A stretch of DNA of 64,000 nucleotides from Gluconacetobacter azotocaptans (GTDB lineage: Bacteria; Pseudomonadota; Alphaproteobacteria; Acetobacterales; Acetobacteraceae), in assembly GCF_014174355.1 (NCBI RefSeq), contig NZ_JABEQF010000002.1, forward strand, positions 1 to 64,000, given 5' to 3'. Below the pieces are notes generated by a model. The model had not been told where the DNA came from. It did not search any database and saw nothing but the letters and a program-made list of their open reading frames with translations. The first letter of the stretch is position 1. Each line of letters begins with the position of its first letter. A program made the translations under genes and the position numbers. This document shows, one piece after another, positions 1 to 9,319 of this stretch.

Positions 1-1239
1 GGTCGCGGCGTCGCGGGCGGCGCGCGCGCCCGCCGCCGACCCGCAGGCCATGCCCCGGCCGTGATCGCCGTCGCCGGCCTGGGCGTCGATGCGGCCCAGT
101 TCGGCCTCGGCCCCGTCCAGCGTCGCGGCCAGCAGGCTCAGCGCCTCGGCCACCGCCTGCCCGGCGGCGCGCGATGCGGCGGTGGATGGTGCCCAGATGG
201 CGGCCTGGTCGGCGGCTTCCTCGATTTTCGGGGCCGGCGTGGTCGGGATGATGGTCCCGCGCGTCAGGGCGGCACTGTCGCATGGGGCGGTCCACAGGGG
301 TTCCAGCGTGTCGTCCAGCCAGGTCAGCGACAGCGAGCACCCTTCCATGTCCAGGCTGGTGATGAATTCGCCTACCTCGGGGCGGATCGCGTCCAGGCCG
401 GCGTTGCGCAGTCCGGCCGCGACGGACGTCCACAGCACGAACAGTTCCTCCTGCTTGGTGCCGCCCAGCCCGTTCAGCACCGCCGCGACATGCGTGCCCG
501 CGCCGGCCGGCATGTCGTCCAGCAGACGGCCGACCAGCAGGGTCGCCAGGTCGCCGGCCCGCAGGATCGCGACCTCGTCGATGCCGGGCTCGCCATGAAT
601 GCCCAGGCCCAGCGCCATATGCCCCGCCGGGACCGAGAACAGGGGCGCCTCGGCGCCCGGCAGGGTGCAGCCGCCGAACGCCACGCCGAACGAGCGCGTA
701 CGGTCGTTGGCGTGGCGGGCGATCCGCGCGACCTCGTCCAGCGGCCGGCCGCCTTCGGCCGCGGCCGCCGCCAGCTTCAGCACCAGCAGGTCGCCCGCGA
801 TGCCGCGCCGCCTGGCCGGTTCGCGCGCACTGGCGATGTCGTCGGTGATCGCCACGATGCGCGTGTCGATCCCTTCGCGGCGCAGCCGTTCGGCGGCGAT
901 GTTGAAATTCAGCACGTCGCCGGCATAATTGCCGAACATCAGCACCACGCCGCCGCCGCGATCCGCCCGCTTGCAGACATCGTAGACCGCCTTGGCTGAC
1001 GGCGAGGCGAAGATGTCGCCGGCCACGGCGGCGTCGGCCAGGCCCGGCCCGACATAGCCGGCGAAGGCCGGGTAATGGCCGCTGCCGCCGCCGATGACCA
1101 CGGCGACCTTGCCGGGGGGCGTGGCGGTGGCCCGCATCACCCCGCTGCGGATGCGCTGCACAAGGTGGGCGTGAACGTCGCAGAACCCGTCCAGCGCCGT
1201 CGCCGCGAAGCCGTCCGCCCCGTTATGGATATGCGTCAT
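1..1239 (-). CDS. Dihydroxyacetone/erythrulose kinase family protein (DhaK-DhaL), 3' end outside window
   Basis: ATP-dependent ketose kinase with the single-chain DhaK-DhaL layout. The DhaK part has GGGSGHYPAF near residues 50-59, GDVLNF (Asp108) and GLGIHGEPG (His215), the histidine that binds the keto substrate covalently in this family. The DhaL part starts near residue 365 and shows the Mg-ATP motif GDGDHGRGM close to the window edge. 413 codons are visible; family members have about 550-590, so the last quarter is missing here. The ATG at 1239 follows AGGAG. It sits 36 bp behind a TIM-barrel isomerase in a denD operon. In mycobacterial tetritol catabolism a DhaK-like kinase paired with such an isomerase acts on L-erythrulose, so erythrulose is as likely a substrate as dihydroxyacetone (inference). 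Confidence 0.85.
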   Translation of the reverse strand, partial: MTHIHNGADGFAATALDGFCDVHAHLVQRIRSGVMRATATPPGKVAVVIGGGSGHYPAFAGYVGPGLADAAVAGDIFASPSAKAVYDVCKRADRGGGVVLMFGNYAGDVLNFNIAAERLRREGIDTRIVAITDDIASAREPARRRGIAGDLLVLKLAAAAAEGGRPLDEVARIARHANDRTRSFGVAFGGCTLPGAEAPLFSVPAGHMALGLGIHGEPGIDEVAILRAGDLATLLVGRLLDDMPAGAGTHVAAVLNGLGGTKQEELFVLWTSVAAGLRNAGLDAIRPEVGEFITSLDMEGCSLSLTWLDDTLEPLWTAPCDSAALTRGTIIPTTPAPKIEEAADQAAIWAPSTAASRAAGQAVAEALSLLAATLDGAEAELGRIDAQAGDGDHGRGMACGSAAGARAARDAAT

Positions 1240-1275
1240 GTCGAGTGTACTCCTGGCGTTTGCCGTGATGCGTCT

Positions 1276-2208
1276 TCAGCGCGGCAGGATGCGGCGCAGG
1301 TATTCGCGGTTGGTGGCGCTGACGCTCAGCCCGTCGCCGCCGTAATGTTCGACCAGGAAGGCGCTGCGAAACCCGTGTTCCAGCGCCTTGCGGATCGCCG
1401 CGCGATAGCTGATGATGCCGAATTCCAGCGGCGCGGGCGCGGTGACGACCAGCCCGGTGGTCGCGTCCTCGGTGCGGAAGTAGTTCTTCACGTGCCAGTA
1501 GCGGGCAAAGGGCGCGACCTTCTCCATCATCGTCTGCCAGTGTTCGACCGGGCGGTGCAGCCGCACCAGATTGCCCAGGTCGGCGTTCAGCCCCACGTTC
1601 GGCAGGTCGATGTCGGTGACGAAGCGGACCGCGCTGTCGGCGGTGCCCAGATAGGTATCCTCGTACATCTCCAGCGACAGTTCGATGCCGGCGTCGGCGG
1701 CATGCCGCCCCAGTTCGCGCAGGCGATCGACCGCCAGGGCCCAGGTCGCGCGGTCGTCTGGGTCGCGGTAGCCATCGACCGTCCAGAACCACAGCGCGCG
1801 CTTCTGTTCCGGCGTCAGGGCCTGGAACAGCCCGAAGGACACCGCCCCCGCGCCGATTTCCGCCGCCACGTCGATCAGGCGGTGGGAATATTCCAGGTAT
1901 TCCTCGCCATGTTGCGCGTCGATCACGCTGCGCCGCGCGGTCGAGATGGCGGGGATCGTCAGCCCGGCGTCGCGCACCACGCCCATGAATTCGTTCAGGC
2001 GGCTGCGGCCCAGATCGGCGATCCGCAACCAGGAATCGGTGGGATCGAGGTCCGTGAAGCCGGCGTCCGCGACATCGGCCAGGGTCGCGGCCCAGTGCTC
2101 GGCCGGCACATCCTGCACGCACCGCCCGTCGGGCAGGATGTTCGGATACTGGATCATCGCGGCCGCGATGGGCCAGTTATGGCGGTTCCAGGGTGCGGTT
2201 GCAGGCAT
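1276..2208 (-). CDS. Sugar phosphate isomerase/epimerase, TIM-barrel family
   Basis: 310-residue protein of the xylose-isomerase-like TIM-barrel fold (AP_endonuc_2). Acidic and histidine metal-ligand positions typical of the fold are visible: LSLEMYEDTY, VGLNADLGNL, YWHVKNYF and FLVEHYGGD. The ATG at 2208 has a good AGGAG site. Lying between an MFS carrier and a DhaK-type kinase, it probably interconverts a tetrulose phosphate, for example L-erythrulose-1-phosphate and D-erythrulose-4-phosphate as LerI does in mycobacteria. That function is inferred from context; the fold alone does not fix the substrate. Confidence 0.75.
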   Translation of the reverse strand: MPATAPWNRHNWPIAAAMIQYPNILPDGRCVQDVPAEHWAATLADVADAGFTDLDPTDSWLRIADLGRSRLNEFMGVVRDAGLTIPAISTARRSVIDAQHGEEYLEYSHRLIDVAAEIGAGAVSFGLFQALTPEQKRALWFWTVDGYRDPDDRATWALAVDRLRELGRHAADAGIELSLEMYEDTYLGTADSAVRFVTDIDLPNVGLNADLGNLVRLHRPVEHWQTMMEKVAPFARYWHVKNYFRTEDATTGLVVTAPAPLEFGIISYRAAIRKALEHGFRSAFLVEHYGGDGLSVSATNREYLRRILPR

Positions 2209-2249
2209 CGGATGAGTCTCCTGTATGGGAAAGACGATTTCGGAAGCGG

Positions 2250-3683
2250 TCAGGGTGTGGCGATACGCGGGCCGACGGGCAGGGGCCGGGCATCGGCCGG
2301 GGCGCCGTCGGCGGGCGGAAGATCGGCCGCCGCGATCACCCGGCGCCCCCGGGCGGGCAGCAGCATCGCCAGCCCGATTCCCAGCAGGGCCGCGATGCCC
2401 AGCGCATGCAGGCCGGCGCTGGGGGAGAGGAAGATGCGGTCGGCCGCCGCCCGCAGGTTCGGGGCGACGAAACCGCCGAGATTGCCAAGCGAATTGATCA
2501 CCGCGATCGAACCCGCGGCCGCGGTTCCGCCGAAGCGGTCGGTCGGAAAGGTCCAGAAGATGGCCTGGGCCGAGATGATGCCGGCGGCGGCGATGCACAG
2601 CATGACGATGGCGACCTGCGGCGGCGCATGGGCCGACACCACGATCCCGCCCGAAATGCACAGCAGGGTGACGATGAAGAAGGCGCGCGGCCGGTTGACG
2701 CGCGAGGCCAGGGGCGGCCAGAACGCGGTGAAGAACACGGCGCACAGCCACGGCAGGGCGGACACCAGGCTGACCTTCAGCCCGATCGCCACGCCCAGAA
2801 GCTGGCTGACCTGGTCGGGTAGGTAGAACGCGACGCCGTAGCTGCCGATCTGCATCAGGAAATAGATGGTGGTGAACAGCAGCAGCCACGGATCGCGCAG
2901 CGCATGCAGGAAGCTTGAAGCCCCCTCGGCCTCTTTCTGCCGGGTCTCGCGGGCCAGCACCGTCGACAGGGCCAGCTTTTCCTCGTCGTCCAGCCACGTG
3001 ACATCGGCCGGCCGGTCGGGCAGCACGAACAGCGTGACGACGCCCACCGCCGAGGCCATCAGCCCTTCGATCAGGAACATCCATTGCCAGCCGGCCAGGC
3101 CGCCGATCCGGTCCATCCCCAGCAGCAGGCCCGACAGCGGCGTGCCCAGCACCAGCGCCAGCGCATAGCCGAAATAGAAACGGCCGATGACGCGCCCGCG
3201 CTCTTCCGGCGGGAACCAGTAGGTCAGATACAGGATCACGCCCGGAAAGAATCCGGCCTCGGCGATGCCCAGCACGAAGCGCAGCGCGACGAACGACGTG
3301 CCGCCCTGGACGAACATGGTGCAGGCGGCGACCAGCCCCCAGGTGACCATGATGCGCGCCATCCAGCGCCGCGCGCCGACGCGGTGAAGGATCAGGTTGC
3401 TGGGGACCTCGCACAGCGCATAGCCGACGAAGAAGATGCCAGCCCCCAGCGCGAAGGCGGCGGGCGACAGGCCGATGGCGCCGGCCAGCGCCTGCTTGGC
3501 CATGCCGACATTGGCGCGGTCCAGGAACGCCAGCATGTACATCAGGATCAGGAAGGGGACGAGGCGGCCACGCGCCTTGCGGATGGCGTTCTGCAACGGT
3601 GTCGGGGTCGGCGCGGCGGGCCGCGACGCGACGCCCGGCGTCCGGCCGGCCCCGAGGCCGGCCCTGGAGAGGGTGATGCTCAT
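2250..3683 (-). CDS. MFS transporter, anion:cation symporter (ACS) family
   Basis: 477-residue inner-membrane carrier. After a roughly 35-residue cytoplasmic N-terminus, the first membrane segment carries the ACS-type signature YMLAFLDRANVGMAK; further hydrophobic segments follow as expected for 12 TM helices. ACS carriers usually move organic anions such as tartrate, galactonate or phthalate with protons. GGAGA precedes the ATG. It is 41 bp upstream of the isomerase gene and 64 bp downstream of denD in one operon, so a tetronate such as D-erythronate is the likely cargo (inference). Confidence 0.85.
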   Translation of the reverse strand: MSITLSRAGLGAGRTPGVASRPAAPTPTPLQNAIRKARGRLVPFLILMYMLAFLDRANVGMAKQALAGAIGLSPAAFALGAGIFFVGYALCEVPSNLILHRVGARRWMARIMVTWGLVAACTMFVQGGTSFVALRFVLGIAEAGFFPGVILYLTYWFPPEERGRVIGRFYFGYALALVLGTPLSGLLLGMDRIGGLAGWQWMFLIEGLMASAVGVVTLFVLPDRPADVTWLDDEEKLALSTVLARETRQKEAEGASSFLHALRDPWLLLFTTIYFLMQIGSYGVAFYLPDQVSQLLGVAIGLKVSLVSALPWLCAVFFTAFWPPLASRVNRPRAFFIVTLLCISGGIVVSAHAPPQVAIVMLCIAAAGIISAQAIFWTFPTDRFGGTAAAGSIAVINSLGNLGGFVAPNLRAAADRIFLSPSAGLHALGIAALLGIGLAMLLPARGRRVIAAADLPPADGAPADARPLPVGPRIATP

Positions 3684-3747
3684 GTCGGACTGTCTCCGGC
3701 CCCGTGTGGGGCAAGACGGGTTGACCCCGTTCTGTGGTCGGAAAGCG

Positions 3748-4749
3748 TCAGGAGGCGCGGCGCAGGCCCGGTTGTTCGCCGCCCAGTTCGTCGTCGATAT
3801 GGGCCTGGATGATGTCCTCGAACGCCGCCTCGGCGACGAAGCCCAGGGCCCGCGCGCGCGCCGGGTCGAAGGCCCGCGCCCAGCCGGTGACGATGCGCTG
3901 GATCAGCGGGTCGGGTTCGCGGCGGATCAGCGCCACTGCCCGTGGGCCGGCGATCTTGCGGAGGGCCTCGATCTGCTCGCCGACGGTGACCGACAGGCCG
4001 GGCATCGTCAGGTTCGGGCGGCCGCCCAGCGTGGCGGGGTCCAGCGTCGCCGCATGCAGGAAAAAGGACACGGCCGAACGCGGGCTGGTCATCCAGTGGC
4101 GCACGTCCTCGCCCACCGGCAGGATCGCCTCCTGCCCCACCAGCGGTTCGCGAATGATGTTCGAGAAGAAGCCGGACGCCGCCAGGTTGGGCTTGCCCGG
4201 CCGCACGCAGATGGTCGGCAGGCGCAGGCCGATCCCGTCCAGCAGGCCCCGGCGGGTGTAGTCCGCCAGCAGCAGTTCGCACATCGCCTTCTGCGTGCCG
4301 TAGCTGGTCTGCGGGGTCAGAAGATAATCGTCGCCGATCACATCGGGCATGTCGCCGCCGAACACCGCGTTCGTGGACGCGAAGATCACCCGTGGCCGGG
4401 CCCCGTCCGCCGCGTTCGGCCGCAGCGCGTCGAACAGCGCGCGCGTGCCGTCCAGATTGATGCGGTATCCCTTTTCCAGATTGGCCTCGGCATCGCCCGA
4501 GACGATGGCCGCCAGATGGAAGACCAGGTCGGGCCGCAATGCCGCCATGCGTGCGGCCTCGCCGGGCTGGCCCAGGTCGGCGACCAGGCAGTCGGTCCGG
4601 TCCTCCAGCCCCGGCGGGGTGGCGGGCAGGACGACGTCGGCCAGGGTCAGGCGGGTGATGCCGTGCGATCCGACGACGGGCGCCCGGCCGAGGGCTTCGG
4701 CCAGCTTGCGCCCGATCATGCCGGCCGCGCCAAGAATCAGCACATGCAT
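3748..4749 (-). CDS. denD: D-erythronate dehydrogenase
   Basis: 333-residue extended SDR / NAD-dependent epimerase-like protein. The Rossmann motif GAAGMIG is at residues 7-13 and the catalytic YxxxK appears as YGTQK near 149-153, preceded by ASTNAVFGG. DenD oxidises D-erythronate at C2 to 2-oxo-tetronate, which after isomerisation is phosphorylated by OtnK. The otnI, otnC and otnK genes lie 4-7 kb away in the next operon, which supports the call. ATG at 4749 with an upstream GGGGAAG. First structural gene behind the LysR gene. Other sugar-acid epimerases of this family remain possible, but context and length fit DenD well. Confidence 0.8.
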   Translation of the reverse strand: MHVLILGAAGMIGRKLAEALGRAPVVGSHGITRLTLADVVLPATPPGLEDRTDCLVADLGQPGEAARMAALRPDLVFHLAAIVSGDAEANLEKGYRINLDGTRALFDALRPNAADGARPRVIFASTNAVFGGDMPDVIGDDYLLTPQTSYGTQKAMCELLLADYTRRGLLDGIGLRLPTICVRPGKPNLAASGFFSNIIREPLVGQEAILPVGEDVRHWMTSPRSAVSFFLHAATLDPATLGGRPNLTMPGLSVTVGEQIEALRKIAGPRAVALIRREPDPLIQRIVTGWARAFDPARARALGFVAEAAFEDIIQAHIDDELGGEQPGLRRAS

Positions 4750-4910
4750 AGGATACTTCCCCTGCCTGTCGGATCGTCGGGCCGCCGAAAGTCGGCTGTC
4801 GTATCCGCAGGCTTTGTTGTTGCTGTTGGGGGCATCCTTTCGTGGGGCGCGGGCAATTACAAATCGAGTTTTGGGAAGGCCCGATTACGAAATCCGATCA
4901 CACGGGCTCT
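4750..4910 (-). promoter_or_regulatory. Upstream region of the denD operon
   Basis: 161-bp gap between the LysR stop and denD. It contains two direct copies of ATTAC(G)AAAT (4856-4864 and 4884-4893 on the plus strand), 28 bp apart. They are candidate LysR-family contact sites; no clear -35/-10 pair could be assigned. Confidence 0.25.
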
Positions 4911-5837
4911 TCAGCCGCCCGTCCCCGCCGCGCCGGCACGCAGCAGGGCCATCATCCGGGTCAGTGCATTGCCTGCGGGGCGATTTCGCAAGGTCACCAT
5001 CGCATAGGGGCGCAGGATGCGCGGCAGCCGCACCGGCAATTCGGCGATGGCGCCATGGCGGACGAAGAAGGCGCTGATCCTGTGCGGCAGAACCGCGATC
5101 AGCGACGTTTCCGCCAGCATGCAGATGGTGGCGGTTACCGACGCGGATTCCACCGGATGCGGCGGAAAGGACAGGCGTTCGACGGTGAATGCCGCGTCGA
5201 TCGCTCGCCGCATCGGGCTGGTGCCCGGTTGCAGCAGCCAGCGTTCGCCCACCAGGTCCCGCAGGGCCAGATCATGGCGCGCCAGCAGCGGATGGTTCGG
5301 GCCCACGACGATCCGCAGGTCCTCGTCTTCCAGCGTTTCGACGTTCAAATCCTCGTTCTCGACAAGGCTGATCGGCCGCCCGACCATCAGGTCGATCCGG
5401 CCGTTCTGCAATTCCACCAGCAGCACGTCGCTGTTGTCCGTCGTCAGTGAAATCGACACCCGTGGGTTTTCGCCGATGATACGGCCGACCGCCGGGGCGA
5501 CCAGATCGGGCATGGCCGCGACGACGGTGCCGATGCGCACCACGCCCGAGATTCCGGTCCGTAATTCGTCAATATCCTGCTGAAGCCGTCCGATGTCGCT
5601 CAGCATCAGGCGGGCGTGACGCGCCACCAGCGAACCGAAGGGAGTCGGCACCATTCCCTTGGGCCGGCGCTCGAACAGGGGCACGCCCAGCGTGTGCTCG
5701 ATTTCCTGCAACAATTTCGTCGCCGTCGGCTGCGACATGTTCAGAAGTTCCGAGGTGCGGTGCAGGTTGCAGCTTTCCTCCAGGCTGAGAACAAGCGTCA
5801 GGTGGCGGAATTTCAGTCGCGTAAGCAGATGCCGCAT
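4911..5837 (-). CDS. LysR-family transcriptional regulator
   Basis: 308 residues from the ATG at 5837; an upstream ATG at 5894 would add 19 residues without LysR character. The N-terminal winged HTH is clear (residues about 7-65, with SQPTATKLLQEIEHTLGVPL) and is followed by a GbpR-like periplasmic-binding-type effector domain. It lies immediately upstream of denD on the same strand and divergent from an MFS gene, so it probably senses a tetronate or related sugar acid and controls both (inference). Confidence 0.85.
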   Translation of the reverse strand: MRHLLTRLKFRHLTLVLSLEESCNLHRTSELLNMSQPTATKLLQEIEHTLGVPLFERRPKGMVPTPFGSLVARHARLMLSDIGRLQQDIDELRTGISGVVRIGTVVAAMPDLVAPAVGRIIGENPRVSISLTTDNSDVLLVELQNGRIDLMVGRPISLVENEDLNVETLEDEDLRIVVGPNHPLLARHDLALRDLVGERWLLQPGTSPMRRAIDAAFTVERLSFPPHPVESASVTATICMLAETSLIAVLPHRISAFFVRHGAIAELPVRLPRILRPYAMVTLRNRPAGNALTRMMALLRAGAAGTGG

Positions 5838-6059
5838 CTGTCTTCTGTACCTCGCGGTCGGTAACCCACATTGTGAAACGCAACGACAGGACACAAAGAA
5901 TCGTCATGCCCTGCCTAAGATCGAACGCCTCTTATGCATCTGTTCCGGTAGCGCGGCGTTGCGATCCGGGATGTGACATCATCCGCACCGTAACGCGAAC
6001 GGGCGGTGTCGGATCCCCCGTAAGCCGGCGACACGTCCGGCAGGCAAGGAAGAACGGTC
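5838..6059. promoter_or_regulatory. Divergent promoter region between lysR and MFS gene
   Basis: 222 bp without a gene. A near-palindrome CACATTGTG (about 5869-5877) and AAGGAAG just before the MFS start are the only elements I can point to. Position suggests LysR control of both directions. Confidence 0.35.
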
Positions 6060-7508
6060 ATGAAAAACCGCCCGCCTCCCGCCGCATATGCGCGGGATAT
6101 TCACGATATTGTTTCGGACGATGCCGCGCCCCCGCCACCGGGAATGGGGGGCCGCACGCCCCGCGTCGCCCGGACCGGGCGCCTGGCGCTGGCCCTGCTG
6201 GTGGCCGGCGGCGCGCTGAATTACGTGGACCGGGCCACCCTGGCCGTGGCGAATCCGCTGATCCGTCACGATCTGGGCATTTCGGTCGCGGCGATGGGGG
6301 CGTTGCTGTCGGCCTTTCTGTGGGCCTATGCCCTGGCACAATTGCCCGCCGGCCTGCTGGTGGACCGACTGGGGCCGCGCCGGGTGCTGTCGGCGGGGCT
6401 GGCTGTGTGGTCTCTGGCGCAATGCCTGGGTGGGCTGGTGACCGGGTTCGGGGCGATGTTCGCCACGCGTCTGCTGCTGGGGGTGGGGGAATCGCCGCAA
6501 TCCCCCGCCAGCGCACGGGTGGTGCGGGACTGGTTCGCCGTTCCGGCGCGCGGCACCGCGACGGGGATCTGGAATTCGGCCTCGACGCTGGGTTCGGCAA
6601 TTTCGGTGCCGCTTCTGACGGTGCTGATGCTGTCGTTTGGTTGGCGCTGGATGTTCGGGATCATGGGGGTGGTGGGGCTGGTCTTCGCCGGACTGTTCTG
6701 GCTGCTGCATCGCGACCCGGCGGACATCGCCCTCACGGCAGACGAACGCGACTATCTGCGCGACGACAGGCATGGGGTCGGGCGCGGCCCGGTCAGCCTG
6801 CGCGAATGGCGCCGCCTGTTTGCGTTCCGGACCACCTGGGGCATGATGGCGGGGTATTTCGGCTGTATCTATGTGCTGTGGATCTATAACGCATGGCTGC
6901 CGGGTTACTTGGAGATGGACCGGCACATGAGCGTGGCGCGCACCGGATGGATCGCGGCCATTCCCTTCCTGTTCGGGATCGCGGGCAGCCTGTGCGGCGG
7001 CCGCCTGGTCGATGTGCTGGTCCGGCATGGCGTCTCGCCGGTCGGCAGCCGGAAATATCCGATGATTCTGGCCTTGCTGGGCACCGCCGGCGCCACCCTC
7101 CTGGCGGCCGAGGTCGCCAGCAACGCGATCGCCATCGGCTGCATCAGCGTGGCGATGTTCCTGCTGTATGTCTGCACCGCGACGGGCTGGGCGATGGCGC
7201 CCGTCGCGGCGCCCGGGCGGTGCACGGCGTCGATCGGGGCGATGCAGAATTGCGGCGGCTATATCGGGGGTGCCTTCGCCCCGGTCGTGACCGGCCTGCT
7301 GGGACAGGCCACCGGATCGTTCCGGACGGCGCTGTGGGCCGGGGCCGGCGTCGCCATCCTGGCCGCGCTGGCCTATGGCGTGCTGATCGGCGACCCGATC
7401 GACGAAGCCGCGCTGGCCAGCGAAACGCCAACCAGCGCCCCGTCTTCGCGTACGGGGGAGGACGGGACGGCATGGAACCCTGGGGTGCCCGCGCGTGAAC
7501 CGTCGTGA
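6060..7508 (+). CDS. MFS transporter, ACS family (sugar-acid carrier type)
   Basis: 482-residue inner-membrane protein. A polar N-terminus of about 45 residues precedes TM1 with ALNYVDRATLAVANP, followed by LLSAFLWAYALAQLPAGLL and the loop motif DRLGPRR, as in glucarate/galactonate-type carriers. AAGGAAG lies 7 bp before the ATG. It is divergent from the LysR gene. The C-terminal tail is long and hydrophilic. The substrate is probably a sugar acid linked to the denD operon (inference). Confidence 0.82.
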   Translation: MKNRPPPAAYARDIHDIVSDDAAPPPPGMGGRTPRVARTGRLALALLVAGGALNYVDRATLAVANPLIRHDLGISVAAMGALLSAFLWAYALAQLPAGLLVDRLGPRRVLSAGLAVWSLAQCLGGLVTGFGAMFATRLLLGVGESPQSPASARVVRDWFAVPARGTATGIWNSASTLGSAISVPLLTVLMLSFGWRWMFGIMGVVGLVFAGLFWLLHRDPADIALTADERDYLRDDRHGVGRGPVSLREWRRLFAFRTTWGMMAGYFGCIYVLWIYNAWLPGYLEMDRHMSVARTGWIAAIPFLFGIAGSLCGGRLVDVLVRHGVSPVGSRKYPMILALLGTAGATLLAAEVASNAIAIGCISVAMFLLYVCTATGWAMAPVAAPGRCTASIGAMQNCGGYIGGAFAPVVTGLLGQATGSFRTALWAGAGVAILAALAYGVLIGDPIDEAALASETPTSAPSSRTGEDGTAWNPGVPAREPS

Positions 7509-7533
7509 GCCTGCATGGCAGGAAAGGAAGGAT

Positions 7534-7785
7534 TTATCCGAACGACGCGGTGCATCCTTCGGGTTTCAGGATACGCATTGTCGATGCGGGGGATTTTTCG
7601 AGGAAGTGATCGGCCCGGGTCGGTCTCGCGACCAGGTTTCCCCCGCAGTTGGGGCATCGTCCACCCAACCTGTCCTCCCCACAGCTTGCGCAAAAAGTGC
7701 ATTCGAAGGAGCAGATCAGCGCAGCCGTGTCCGAAGGGGGCAGGTCCCTGTCGCAACATTCGCAGTTCGGCCGCATCTCAAGCAT
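7534..7785 (-). CDS. DUF1272 small zinc-ribbon-like protein
   Basis: 83-residue protein starting MLEMRPNCECC, the usual beginning of DUF1272 proteins. Cysteine clusters PNCECC, CSFECTFCASC and CPNCGG suggest one or two zinc sites. The family core ends near residue 55; the last 28 residues are extra. Start taken at 7785 because family members begin at this methionine and a G-rich site precedes it; an ATG 15 bp upstream is the alternative. Function unknown. Divergent from the GNAT gene. Confidence 0.8.
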   Translation of the reverse strand: MLEMRPNCECCDRDLPPSDTAALICSFECTFCASCGEDRLGGRCPNCGGNLVARPTRADHFLEKSPASTMRILKPEGCTASFG

Positions 7786-7877
7786 CTCATCCCCCGCCAT
7801 TTGCCGAGACTGACATTGACAGTTATCCAGATGTTCGTAAATGCTGGCGCGTGCCCGCTGGATGATATGGGAACGCC

Positions 7878-8393
7878 ATGCTGGAGAAGGGACAAAAAAA
7901 TGTCTCGCTACGCCCGGCGCTCGTCCAGGAAGCGAAGAGCCTGACGGAACTGTGTCTCCGTTCCAAAGCCGTGTGGGGATATGACGCGGCATTCCTGGAT
8001 GCGTGCCGGAACGAGCTCGAGATTTCTCCTGACGATATTCTGTCCTCTCTGGTCTACGTGGCGGAAAATGACGGATCCGTCGTCGGTGTTGCGCGAGTGA
8101 CGTTTCATGGAGAAACGGCGGAACTCGAAAAACTTTTTGTTGATCCCGCTTTTCGGAATCTGGGTGCGGGGCATGTCCTGTTCGCGTGGGCGGTCGTAAC
8201 CGCGCGTGCGCACGGCGCACTGACCATGCACATTGAATCCGATCCGGGCGCGGCGGAGTTTTATCGGCGGATGGGGGCGCAGGACGCTGGCAAAGTCGCA
8301 TCGGGGTCGATCCCGGGACGATTCATTCCATGCCTGAAGGTCGATTTGCGGAAGGAAATGACGCAAACGGCATGCCTCAGGGCGCGGTCCTGA
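7878..8393 (+). CDS. GNAT-family N-acetyltransferase
   Basis: 171 residues with the GNAT pattern: VSLRPALVQEAKSLTELC at the start, a central strand VARVTFHGETAELEKLFVDP, then the acetyl-CoA pyrophosphate loop RNLGAGHVLF and a C-terminal AAEFYRRMGAQ. The substrate cannot be predicted. It stands alone between DUF1272 and a hairpin repeat, convergent with otnI. A second ATG 30 bp downstream is a possible start. Confidence 0.85.
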   Translation: MLEKGQKNVSLRPALVQEAKSLTELCLRSKAVWGYDAAFLDACRNELEISPDDILSSLVYVAENDGSVVGVARVTFHGETAELEKLFVDPAFRNLGAGHVLFAWAVVTARAHGALTMHIESDPGAAEFYRRMGAQDAGKVASGSIPGRFIPCLKVDLRKEMTQTACLRARS

Positions 8394-8427
8394 AACCTGC
8401 CAAGGCATTCTTTGGAGTCCGGTCATG

Positions 8428-8476
8428 GATCGGGGTCCAGGGCCTCAGGGCCTGGTAGCTTCGGGCAACGCCCGGC
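8428..8476. repeat. Double-hairpin dispersed repeat, copy 1
   Basis: First of three copies of a roughly 47-bp element (others at 13685-13731 and 42587-42633). It has an imperfect 9-bp stem around CCAGGGCCTCAGGGCCTGG, then CGGGC-AAC-GCCCG as a second small stem. It lies between the convergent GNAT and otnI genes and may terminate transcription both ways. Confidence 0.75.
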
Positions 8477-8485
8477 GGTGTCGTG

Positions 8486-9283
8486 CTACGGCGACGGGGC
8501 GCTGCGTCCACGCCAGGGTTCGATCCAGCCCAGCCCCGCGCGCATCGTCCCACGGGGGCGGTATTCGCATCCGATCCAGCCCGCATAGCCGAGCGTATCC
8601 AGCAGGCGGAACAGGTACGGGTAGGCCAGTTCGCCGTCGTCGGGTTCGTGGCGATCGGGCACGCCGGCCGCCTGGATATGGCCGATGACCGGCATCAGTG
8701 CGCGGAGGCGGGTGGCGACGTCGCCCTGCATGATCTGGGCGTGATAGAGGTCGAACTGGACCTGGACATTCTCCGCGCCGATGGCGGTGCAGACCGCCGC
8801 GGCGTCTTCCTGGCGGGTCAGGAAATATCCTGGCATATCGCGGGTATTGATCGCTTCCAGCACGATCGTCACGCCGGCGTCGCGCGCCTGGCGGGCGGCG
8901 TGGGCGATGTTGTCCACATAGACGTCGCGATACCGGTCGCGCGTGTTCTCGTCGGGGCACAGGCCGGCCATCACATGCAGGCGCCGGTTGCCCAGCACGG
9001 CGGCATAGGCCAGTGCGGTCTCGATACTGCGGCGGAACGCGTCCTGCCGGCCCGGCAGGGCGGCCAGACCGCGTTCGCCTGCCGCCCAATCTCCCGGCGG
9101 GGCATTGAACAGCGCCATCACCAGATCGTTGTCGCGCAGGCGCGCCCGGATCTCGGACGCGGAATGGGCGTAAGGAAACAGGAACTCGACACCGCGAAAC
9201 CCGTCCGCCGCCGCGGCAGCGAAACGGTCCAGAAAATCGCATTCGACGTAATTCATCGTCAGGTTGGCGGCAAAGGCGGGCAT
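8486..9283 (-). CDS. otnI: 2-oxo-tetronate isomerase (hydroxypyruvate isomerase family)
   Basis: 265-residue TIM-barrel protein beginning [14 protein letters not shown], close to the Hyi/OtnI start. Metal and catalytic residues visible include [35 protein letters not shown] and IGCEYRPRG. OtnI interconverts 2-oxo- and 3-oxo-tetronate so that the product of DenD can enter OtnK. It is the last gene of the ltnD-otnK-otnC-otnI operon. ATG at 9283 chosen over an upstream GTG at 9310 because it matches the family N-terminus. Confidence 0.85.
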   Translation of the reverse strand: MPAFAANLTMNYVECDFLDRFAAAAADGFRGVEFLFPYAHSASEIRARLRDNDLVMALFNAPPGDWAAGERGLAALPGRQDAFRRSIETALAYAAVLGNRRLHVMAGLCPDENTRDRYRDVYVDNIAHAARQARDAGVTIVLEAINTRDMPGYFLTRQEDAAAVCTAIGAENVQVQFDLYHAQIMQGDVATRLRALMPVIGHIQAAGVPDRHEPDDGELAYPYLFRLLDTLGYAGWIGCEYRPRGTMRAGLGWIEPWRGRSAPSP

Positions 9284-9319
9284 GGCGGGGGATATCCTTG
9301 CTGTCGGCACACGAAACGA

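Noticed and set aside
1276-3714. A single 812-codon open frame spanning the isomerase and MFS genes
   Set aside because: The frame is open through high GC content. The carrier is encoded in another frame with clear family signatures, and the isomerase has its own start and AGGAG site at 2208.
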